Below are positions 35,031-41,677 of a stretch of 64,000 bases of DNA, one piece after another. The notes under the pieces were generated by a model. That model was given only the letters and a program-made list of their open reading frames with translations, searched no databases and was not told where the DNA came from. Numbering within the stretch: the first letter of the stretch is position 1; each line of letters opens with the position of its first letter. The stretch is from Neisseria subflava (GTDB taxonomy: Bacteria > Pseudomonadota > Gammaproteobacteria > Burkholderiales > Neisseriaceae): the NCBI RefSeq assembly GCF_005221305.1, contig NZ_CP039887.1, forward strand, positions 1,116,001 to 1,180,000. The letters run 5' to 3'. The position numbers and the translations under genes are program-made.

Positions 35031-35068
35031 TTTTCAGACGGCCTCTCTATCATCAGGCCGTCTGAAAA
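35031..35068. repeat. Inverted uptake-sequence pair upstream of ligA
   Basis: TTTTCAGACGGCCT and AGGCCGTCTGAAAA with a 10-base spacer. There is no T-run; it lies 17 bases before the ligA ATG and may fold in the leader. Confidence 0.6.
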
Positions 35069-35085
35069 CTCTATTTCGATTGCAC

Positions 35086-37554
35086 ATGAATCCAACCGCA
35101 CAACGTATCAAATACCTGACCGACCTCCTCAACCGCTACGCCTACGAATACTACACCCTAGACGCGCCCAGCGTACCCGATGCCGAATACGACAAATTGT
35201 TCCGCGAGCTCGAAGCATTGGAGTTGAATCACCCTGAGTTGAAACTGCCCGACAGCCCAACCCAGCGCGTCGGTGGCGAGCCTTTGGCAGGCTTTGATGA
35301 AGTGCGTCATGAAGTACCTATGTTGTCACTAACCAACGCCTTCTCGCCACAAGATGAAAACGGCGTGTTTGACCATGCCGAAATGTACGCTTTTGATGAG
35401 CGCGTTCGTGGCGGTTTAAATGGAGAAAAACCGGAATACGTTATCGAGCCTAAATTTGACGGTCTGGCCATCAGCCTGCTGTACCGCGACGGCATATTGA
35501 CTCAAGCGGCAACCCGTGGCGACGGCACAACAGGTGAAGACGTTACCCAAAACGTCAAAACCGTATCCAACATCCCCCTGCGCCTGCATGGAGAAAATAT
35601 TCCCGAGCTTATCGAAATACGCGGCGAAGTCCTGATGCTCAAAGCCGATTTTGCCGCCTTAAACGCACGACAGGCTGAAAACGGACAAAAACCTTTCGCC
35701 AACCCGCGCAATGCCGCCGCCGGCAGTCTGCGCCAACTTGATTCACGCATTACGGCACAGCGCAAACTGCATTTCTTCCCCTATTCCATTGCCCGACAAC
35801 AAGGCGGTTTTATCGCAGAAGAACACCTGCAAGAGCTGAGCTACTGTAAAGATCTTGGCTTCAGCCTGCCTGATGGTAATTTCGGCTGTTTCCCAAATAT
35901 CGACGAAGTATTGGCATTTTACGAGCAAATGCAGCAAAAACGCCCTACCCTGCCTTACGAAATCGACGGCATGGTGGTCAAAGTCAACAGTCTGGCACAA
36001 CAAGAAAAACTGGGCTTCATCTCACGCGCGCCACGTTGGGCCATTGCCCACAAATTTCCTGCTGAAGAAGCATTGACCATTGTCGAAGCCATTGATGTAC
36101 AAATCGGGCGCACCGGCGCAGTAACCCCCGTCGCCCGCCTGCAACCTGTATTCGTCGGCGGCGTTACCGTTACCAACGCCACCCTGCACAATCAGGACGA
36201 AGTATCGCGCAAAGATGTACGCGTTGGCGATACAGTTGTCGTGCGCCGCGCAGGAGATGTGATTCCCGAGGTGGTGCGCGTGATTTTTGAACGCCGCCCA
36301 ATGCAGGAGACCAAGATTTCCGTTTCAGACGGCCTGCAAGACGATTTGTTTGCTGAAACACCTTCTGAAACCCGATCCGAACCGCTTCACAAACCCTACC
36401 GCCTGCCCACCCATTGCCCTATCTGTCACAGCGAAATCGAACGCGAAGAAGGCGAAGCGGTTGCCCGATGCAGTGGCGGTATGCTTTGCCAGGCACAACG
36501 CGCGCAAGGTTTAATCCACTTTGCCTCACGCAAAGCCATGGATATCGACGGACTTGGTCAAAAACAAATCGAGCAGCTGGTCGCACAAGATTTGGTTCGT
36601 CATTTCGCCGACCTCTACCGCCTCGATATTCCAACCCTGCAAAAAATGAAGGAAACAGCGGATAAAGCATCGGCTAATGAGGAAGAACCATCAAACAGTG
36701 AGGTTGAAGACTTTAAAAGCGAGATCGGTAATACTCTGCTTGCCAAAAACATTAAAAAACAGCCGACCAAATGGGCGGAAAACATCCTTGCAGGCATAGA
36801 AGCCAGCAAAACACCCGAACTTGCCCGCTTCCTTTTTGCCCTCGGCATCCGTCACGTCGGCGAACGCACCGCCAAAACGCTGGCACAGGCATTCGGCACA
36901 CTGGAAAACGTCCGCCATGCACCCGAACCCATCCTCGCCTGCCTGCCTGATATCGGCACGGTGGTTGCCCGCTCCATCGCTCACTTTTTTGCCCAAGAAG
37001 CACAACAGGCGATGATAGACGAGCTGCTGGCTGTAGGTGTTGCCCCGCAAAGCCAGGCTGTCACTATCCCGCCGTTGCGCCATGCCGAACCGCAACGCTG
37101 GATTGCCCGCCTGCCTGATTTTAAAATCAGCGAAACCAAAGCATTGGCCTTGTGGGAACTTGCCGGACAAAGCATAGAAGGCTTGCAAAGCGACAAAGCG
37201 TTGCCTGCCGATTGGCAAACATGGCGCAGTAAACCGCAAAACGCAGCCCTGCTTGAAAATATGAAAACTTTCTTTGATCAAAAGCTGCCTGAGCTTCAAA
37301 ATGAAACTATTTCAGACGGCATTAATGAGGCAGTAGCAGGTAAAACCTTTGTATTAACAGGGACTTTACCCACGCTAAAACGAGAACAAGCCCAAGCCAT
37401 GATTGAGGCTGCAGGCGGTAAAGTTTCCGGCAGCGTATCTAAAAAAACCGACTATGTTGTCGCCGGAGAAGCTGCAGGCAGTAAATTGGAAAAAGCCCAA
37501 ACTTTGGGCGTGGCTGTATTAAGCGAAGAAGAATTACTGACGTTGCTGGGATAA
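35086..37554 (+). CDS. ligA: NAD-dependent DNA ligase LigA
   Basis: An 822-residue ligase that seals nicks in replication and repair. The start is the ATG at 35086; a TTG two codons earlier opens the same frame. Domain Ia (YYTLDAPSVPDAEYD) is followed by the adenylation domain with K123 in EPKFDGLAIS as the AMP-accepting lysine, the OB fold, a zinc finger (CPIC and CSGGMLC), the helix-hairpin-helix domain and a C-terminal BRCT domain (GKTFVLTGTL onward). It is about 150 residues longer than E. coli LigA; extra segments lie around residues 520-560 (acidic, EEEPSNSEVED) and between the HhH and BRCT domains. Long LigA proteins are usual in Neisseria. Two uptake sequences sit inside the coding region. 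Confidence 0.98.
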   Translation: MNPTAQRIKYLTDLLNRYAYEYYTLDAPSVPDAEYDKLFRELEALELNHPELKLPDSPTQRVGGEPLAGFDEVRHEVPMLSLTNAFSPQDENGVFDHAEMYAFDERVRGGLNGEKPEYVIEPKFDGLAISLLYRDGILTQAATRGDGTTGEDVTQNVKTVSNIPLRLHGENIPELIEIRGEVLMLKADFAALNARQAENGQKPFANPRNAAAGSLRQLDSRITAQRKLHFFPYSIARQQGGFIAEEHLQELSYCKDLGFSLPDGNFGCFPNIDEVLAFYEQMQQKRPTLPYEIDGMVVKVNSLAQQEKLGFISRAPRWAIAHKFPAEEALTIVEAIDVQIGRTGAVTPVARLQPVFVGGVTVTNATLHNQDEVSRKDVRVGDTVVVRRAGDVIPEVVRVIFERRPMQETKISVSDGLQDDLFAETPSETRSEPLHKPYRLPTHCPICHSEIEREEGEAVARCSGGMLCQAQRAQGLIHFASRKAMDIDGLGQKQIEQLVAQDLVRHFADLYRLDIPTLQKMKETADKASANEEEPSNSEVEDFKSEIGNTLLAKNIKKQPTKWAENILAGIEASKTPELARFLFALGIRHVGERTAKTLAQAFGTLENVRHAPEPILACLPDIGTVVARSIAHFFAQEAQQAMIDELLAVGVAPQSQAVTIPPLRHAEPQRWIARLPDFKISETKALALWELAGQSIEGLQSDKALPADWQTWRSKPQNAALLENMKTFFDQKLPELQNETISDGINEAVAGKTFVLTGTLPTLKREQAQAMIEAAGGKVSGSVSKKTDYVVAGEAAGSKLEKAQTLGVAVLSEEELLTLLG

Positions 37555-37665
37555 GACAATATATACAGTCTTTTTCGAGCCGCCTGATACTTTATCATGT
37601 GGTATTATCGTTACACACAATTACACTTTCGGGGGCTAATCCCTCAGACAAAATAGGATACCAAT

Positions 37666-38529
37666 ATGAAACCCATTAAAAAATGCGTCTTCCCCGTTGC
37701 CGGTATGGGCACCCGTTTCTTGCCTGCGACCAAAGCCAGCCCCAAAGAAATGCTGCCTATTGTGGACAAACCTCTAATTCAATATGCAGTTGAAGAAGCG
37801 GTTGAAGCCGGCTGTACCGAAATGGTGTTTATCACCGGCCGTAATAAACGCAGTATCGAAGACCACTTCGACAAAGCATACGAGTTGGAAACCGAATTGG
37901 AATTGCGTCAAAAAGACAAACTGTTGGAGCACGTTCGCGATATCCTGCCTCCCAACATTACCTGCATGTACATCCGTCAAACTGAAGCATTGGGTTTGGG
38001 TCATGCCGTATTGTGCGCGCAGGCTGCCGTTGGTAACGAGCCTTTTGCCGTTATTTTGGCAGACGATTTGATTGACACGCCTAAAGGCGCGTTGAAACAG
38101 ATGGTTGATGTGTACAACCAAAGCGGTAACAGCATTTTAGGTGTTGAAACCGTTGATCCTTCTCAAACAAGCTCTTACGGTATCGTTGAAGTTGAAAAAC
38201 TGAAAAGCTATCAGCGTATTATCAACATCGTTGAAAAACCCAAACCGGAAGAAGCGCCTTCCAACCTTGCTGTTGTCGGCCGCTATATCCTGACTCCGCG
38301 TATTTTTGACTTGTTGTCCAACCTGCCCCGCGGCGCCGGTAACGAAATCCAACTGACAGACGGTATCGCCCGCCTGCTCGACCATGAGTTTGTTTTAGCT
38401 CATGCGTTTGATGGCAAACGCTACGACTGCGGCAGCAAATTAGGTTACCTTGAAGCAACCGTGGCTTACGGTTTGAAACACCCTGAAACTGGCGAACAAT
38501 TCAAAGAATTGCTCAAGCAATACGCTTAA
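37666..38529 (+). CDS. galU: UTP-glucose-1-phosphate uridylyltransferase
   Basis: A 287-residue enzyme making UDP-glucose, the precursor for lipooligosaccharide core and other glycans. The nucleotide-binding loop GMGTRFLPATK near the N-terminus is followed by SPKEMLPIVDKPLIQY, and later VEKPKPEEAPSNLAVVGRYIL and the sugar-binding GNEIQLTDGI. Length is standard. It is monocistronic, with AGGA before the ATG, and is convergent with trkH across a strong terminator. Confidence 0.97.
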   Translation: MKPIKKCVFPVAGMGTRFLPATKASPKEMLPIVDKPLIQYAVEEAVEAGCTEMVFITGRNKRSIEDHFDKAYELETELELRQKDKLLEHVRDILPPNITCMYIRQTEALGLGHAVLCAQAAVGNEPFAVILADDLIDTPKGALKQMVDVYNQSGNSILGVETVDPSQTSSYGIVEVEKLKSYQRIINIVEKPKPEEAPSNLAVVGRYILTPRIFDLLSNLPRGAGNEIQLTDGIARLLDHEFVLAHAFDGKRYDCGSKLGYLEATVAYGLKHPETGEQFKELLKQYA

Positions 38530-38543
38530 GCCCAGCCATTATG

Positions 38544-38576
38544 AAAAGGCCGTCTGAAATTTCAGACGGCCTTTTT
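38544..38576. terminator. Bidirectional terminator between galU and trkH
   Basis: Two 16-base arms of inverted uptake sequence directly abutting, with A and T runs at the outer ends. Confidence 0.92.
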
Positions 38577-38583
38577 CTCAAAC

Positions 38584-40077
38584 TTATTTCTTCCAATATG
38601 CCGGAGTCAGCAAAATCAGAACGGTAAAAATCTCCAAACGTCCCAACAACATCACCGCCGTACACAGCCACTTCTGTACATCGCTCAGCGCGGCGTAATT
38701 ATGCGACGGACCAACTGCCCCCAAACCCGGCCCTGCATTAGTAATACAGGCAATGACTGCCGTAAAGGCGGATAAAAAGTCCAAGCCTGCCGCCATCAGT
38801 AAAAAGCTGAATACGATGACCGTCATAAAGTAAATAAAGATGAACGACATGACGGTCAGCGCCATACGATCCGGAATGGAGCGGTTGTTGACCTTTACCG
38901 TACGAACCGCACGCGGGTGCAGCAAAATCAACATTTCACGCAAGCTGAATTTGAACAACACCAACGCACGCACGTTTTTAATACCGCCCCCCATAGAGCC
39001 TGAACTTGCCAATACGTTCGACAGAAAAAACATCCACAACGACACAATCAGCGGCCATTGAGCAAAGTCTGCATTGGAGAAACCGCTGGCCAATCCGATG
39101 GACACAAAGTTGAAGCTGACAAAGCGCAAAGCTTCGCCAAGGCTTTGATAAACGTCCTGCTGCCATAAATACAATGCCGAAATCAAAATACTGCCCGACA
39201 AAACCAACAACATGGAACGGCATTCTTCATCTTTCCAATACACCTGCAAAGAGCGGTTGCCCAGCGCAGTAAAGTGGCTGGCGAAATTGATACCGCCCCA
39301 GACAGTAAAAAACATCAATGTCCATTCGACTGCCACAGAATCAAAATAGGCAACGCTGTCATCATGTGTCGAAAAACCGCCCAAGGCCACTGCCGACATC
39401 GCATGGCACAAGGCATCAAACCAGCCCATGCCGGCAATATGCAAGGATACAAAGGCGGCAGCAGTTGTCAGCGCATAAGCAAACCACAGCCGTTTGGCCA
39501 CTTGCGAAATACGGGGAGCCATCTTGCTTTCCTTATCCATACCCGGAATTTCCGCTTTGAAAAGCTGCGTCCCCCCCACGCCCAACATCGGCAAAATCGC
39601 CACAGCCAGCACGATAATACCCATACCGCCGAGCCAGTTGAGCATGTGCCGCCAAAAATTCACCGACGGTGCCAGCGTATCCAAGCCGGAAATCACTGTT
39701 GCCCCCGTTGTCGTCAGCCCCGACATCGCTTCAAAAAACGCATCAGTGAAACTCATGGACGGCATATAGAAATAAATCGGCATCGCCGCTACGATGGCAA
39801 AGGCCAACCACAGCATCAATACCAGGGTAAATCCGTCACGCGGCCGCAATTCACGGTTAAAACGCAAAGTCAGCACCCAAGTAACGCACGACACCAACAA
39901 TACCGTCAAAGCCGTGTAGGCAAACACGAAAAACGCGCTGTCGTGATAAAAATACGACATCAGTGTCGGCACAGCCAACAGCAGTGAAAACAACAGCCCC
40001 AGCTTGGACAATACATGGATAATCGGCACAACCTTGCTTACCGCACCACCCAATCTGAAACCCTTATACAAATCCAT
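38584..40077 (-). CDS. trkH: Trk-type potassium uptake protein TrkH
   Basis: A 497-residue potassium channel subunit with four pore repeats. The selectivity-filter regions read SGLTTTGATVISG, ALGGFSTH, GLASGFSN and ACITNAGPGLGAVGP. It needs the NAD-binding regulator TrkA, which is not in this window. Two adjacent ATG codons (40080, 40077) follow AGGGA; the second has the better spacing and is used. The longest frame begins at a TTG at 40101. No TrkA or TrkG gene is nearby. Confidence 0.93.
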   Translation of the reverse strand: MDLYKGFRLGGAVSKVVPIIHVLSKLGLLFSLLLAVPTLMSYFYHDSAFFVFAYTALTVLLVSCVTWVLTLRFNRELRPRDGFTLVLMLWLAFAIVAAMPIYFYMPSMSFTDAFFEAMSGLTTTGATVISGLDTLAPSVNFWRHMLNWLGGMGIIVLAVAILPMLGVGGTQLFKAEIPGMDKESKMAPRISQVAKRLWFAYALTTAAAFVSLHIAGMGWFDALCHAMSAVALGGFSTHDDSVAYFDSVAVEWTLMFFTVWGGINFASHFTALGNRSLQVYWKDEECRSMLLVLSGSILISALYLWQQDVYQSLGEALRFVSFNFVSIGLASGFSNADFAQWPLIVSLWMFFLSNVLASSGSMGGGIKNVRALVLFKFSLREMLILLHPRAVRTVKVNNRSIPDRMALTVMSFIFIYFMTVIVFSFLLMAAGLDFLSAFTAVIACITNAGPGLGAVGPSHNYAALSDVQKWLCTAVMLLGRLEIFTVLILLTPAYWKK

Positions 40078-40105
40078 CATATCCCTATCATCAGAAAACA
40101 AAATA

Positions 40106-40139
40106 TTCAGACGGCCTCATGAAAAAAAGGCCGTCTGAA
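40106..40139. repeat. Inverted uptake-sequence pair upstream of trkH
   Basis: TTCAGACGGCCT and AGGCCGTCTGAA with a 10-base, A-rich spacer, in the gap between the divergent trkH and L31B genes. There is no T-run for termination on the plus strand. Confidence 0.6.
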
Positions 40140-40195
40140 ACAGCATATTTTATCAAAATGCCGCACCCCCGTGATAAAGAAAAACCAAAAAACAC

Positions 40196-40237
40196 TTGCC
40201 TGCTCTTTTTCTAAGAGTATAATGTTATACCATAACA
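40196..40237 (+). promoter_or_regulatory. Zur-controlled promoter of the L31B-L36B operon
   Basis: -35 TTGCCT (40196-40201), 16-base spacer, perfect -10 TATAAT (40218-40223). Directly overlapping the -10 end is the palindrome TGTTATACCATAACA (40223-40237), an exact fit to the neisserial Zur consensus TGTTAT-N3-ATAACA. Zinc-loaded Zur bound here would block transcription. Confidence 0.85.
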
Positions 40238-40253
40238 ATAACTGGAGAAAGAA

Positions 40254-40529
40254 ATGAAACCCGATATCCACCCAGACAACTATCGTACCGTCCTGTTTTA
40301 CGACAGCGGTGCAGACCAAGGATGGCTCATCCGTTCATGTGCCAATACCCACGGAAAAACTATGGTTTGGAAAGACGGAGTAGAGTATCCCCTCTTCTCT
40401 CTTGATACCTCTTCCGCGTCCCACCCCGTATACACAGGCAAACAACGCAATGTCAATGTCGAAGGCCGCGCCAGCAAGTTCAACCAACGTTACCAATCCA
40501 TGATGTCTTCTTTCAGAAAGGATAAATGA
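40254..40529 (+). CDS. rpmE2: 50S ribosomal protein L31 type B (zinc-independent)
   Basis: A 91-residue L31 paralogue (YkgM type). MKPDIHPDNYRTVLFYDSG and the SSASHPVYTGKQ box are typical of the B form. The zinc-binding CxxC of the A form is absent; only one cysteine (IRSCANTH) remains. When zinc is scarce it replaces the zinc-containing L31 on the ribosome, freeing metal. It lies behind a Zur operator and overlaps the L36B gene by one base, so the two are co-translated. GGAGA stands at good distance from the ATG. Confidence 0.97.
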   Translation: MKPDIHPDNYRTVLFYDSGADQGWLIRSCANTHGKTMVWKDGVEYPLFSLDTSSASHPVYTGKQRNVNVEGRASKFNQRYQSMMSSFRKDK

Positions 40530-40654
40530 TGCAAGTCCTCTCATCCCTGAAAACTGCAAAAAAACGACACCGCGACTGCCAAATTGTCCGCCGAAAAGGC
40601 AAAATGTACGTCATTTGCAAGAGCAATCCCCGTTTTAAAGCACGCCAGCGTTAA
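40529..40654 (+). CDS. rpmJ2: 50S ribosomal protein L36 type B (zinc-independent)
   Basis: A 41-residue protein: MQVLSSLKTAKKRHRDCQIV, then a basic segment ending VICKSNPRFKARQR, clearly the YkgO-type L36. It keeps only two cysteines (C17, C30) and lacks the full zinc-binding set of the A form. Its ATG shares the last base of the L31B stop codon (TGATG). It would be swapped into the ribosome with L31B under zinc limitation. It is followed by a terminator. Confidence 0.95.
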   Translation: MQVLSSLKTAKKRHRDCQIVRRKGKMYVICKSNPRFKARQR

Positions 40655-40693
40655 GCTGTCCTATCCTTCTTTCAATGTAACTCTCTGAATTTT

Positions 40694-40733
40694 CCGCACT
40701 TTCGTTTACCTCTAGCGCAAGTGCGGCTTTTTT
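40694..40733 (+). terminator. Terminator of the L31B-L36B operon
   Basis: 8-bp stem CCGCACTT/AAGTGCGG with a 17-base loop and a run of six T after one C. The arms happen to resemble the Haemophilus uptake sequence core AAGTGCGGT at eight of nine bases. Confidence 0.8.
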
Positions 40734-40894
40734 CAAACGGCATTAATCATTCATATCAAAACTACAAAGAATCCTGCCATACTCCCGGAAACAGGAAGAA
40801 AAAGTAAATAATGGTTATCCCTATTGTGAAGCCATAAAGATATTTATAACATGCCGCTACATTCTTCCTTCAACACTGACCATAGGAGTCAAAA

Positions 40895-41302
40895 ATGAAA
40901 GTAAAAGCCCTGCTTGCAATTGCCACCGCCATGAGCCTCGCTGCCTGTGCCGCACCTGAAGCCCATCGCCATGACTATGGTCAACATCATGAGCACAATC
41001 ATGCACACGAACATGGCCACCAACATCATGACATGCACAACCATGACCGTGTTCAATCATTCAGCTGCGAAAACGGCCTGTCTGTACAAGTCCGCAACCT
41101 GAGCACCAACCAAGTTGAACTGCGTCTGGACGACAAAGTTGCCACCCTGTCTTCTGCCGTTGCAGGTTCAGGTGAACGCTATGTTGCCAACCAAGGCCTG
41201 TTCGGCAAAGGCGCTGAATGGCATCAAAAAGGCAGCGAAGCATTCTTCGGCTTCACTGACCCATACGGCAACAAAGTAGAAACTTCTTGCTCTGCACGCT
41301 AA
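40895..41302 (+). CDS. Lipoprotein with His-rich segment and MliC-like lysozyme-inhibitor domain
   Basis: A 135-residue lipoprotein precursor. The signal MKVKALLAIATAMSLAAC places the lipidated Cys at residue 18. Residues 24-51 are extremely His-rich (about 13 His among Asp, Asn and Glu), a probable zinc- or nickel-binding stretch. The remainder (FSCENGLSVQVRNLS, then LRLDDKVATL, GERYVANQ, EAFFGF, ending SCSAR) follows the pattern of MliC, the membrane-bound inhibitor of c-type lysozyme, with its terminal disulfide pair. The GGAG ribosome site is clear. It directly follows the Zur-controlled L31B-L36B operon but is separated by a terminator, and I see no Zur box of its own. The combination of metal-binding tail and inhibitor domain is unusual; function is inferred. 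Confidence 0.75.
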   Translation: MKVKALLAIATAMSLAACAAPEAHRHDYGQHHEHNHAHEHGHQHHDMHNHDRVQSFSCENGLSVQVRNLSTNQVELRLDDKVATLSSAVAGSGERYVANQGLFGKGAEWHQKGSEAFFGFTDPYGNKVETSCSAR

Positions 41303-41327
41303 TTTCTACTTAGCGATAGAATAGTTG

Positions 41328-41360
41328 AAGGCCGTCTGAAAACTTGTTTCAGACGGCCTT
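41328..41360 (+). terminator. Terminator after the His-rich lipoprotein gene
   Basis: 14-bp arms of inverted uptake sequence with a 5-base loop followed by TTTTA. Confidence 0.85.
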
Positions 41361-41616
41361 TTATATTGGATAAAACGAATAAGGAATATAGTTTCCTTTT
41401 AAGGATAAAAACGTAAATATGAGGCTACTTAAAGGTTCAAAATACGTCCATACTCCATGGATAAGTAAGACCCTTTGAAAAGTACTTTCTACGAGAATAT
41501 ATTTTTCAATATGCGTCAAATCCACTATGCACATACTGACTATCTCTATTGATCAAAACTACAAATCCCAATTACCCTTCAAAATCTATTCGCTATACGA
41601 AACAGATTCAATAAAC
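41361..41616. other. Gene-free spacer
   Basis: About 255 bp of AT-rich DNA between two terminators. A 19-codon frame (ATG near 41418) has no good ribosome site and is not called. No RNA gene or repeat was recognised. Confidence 0.5.
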
Positions 41617-41661
41617 AAAGGCCGTCTGAAAACCTATTTTCAAAGTTTTCAGACGGCCTTT
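41617..41661 (-). terminator. Terminator after ileS
   Basis: 17-bp perfect arms of inverted uptake sequence with an 11-base loop, starting 17 bases after the ileS stop, with an A-run that becomes a T-run on the minus strand. Confidence 0.88.
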
Positions 41662-41677
41662 ATCTTAGACCAAACAA

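Noticed and set aside
40694..40733. Terminator arms resembling the Haemophilus uptake sequence (AAGTGCGGT), as a sign of transfer of the L31B-L36B operon
   Set aside because: Both arms differ from the core at the last base, and the L31B protein reads like the neisserial form. One near match is easily chance.
41417..41480. Small frame of 19 codons starting MRLLKGSKYV between two terminators
   Set aside because: No proper ribosome site, no recognisable family and too short to be supported by sequence alone.
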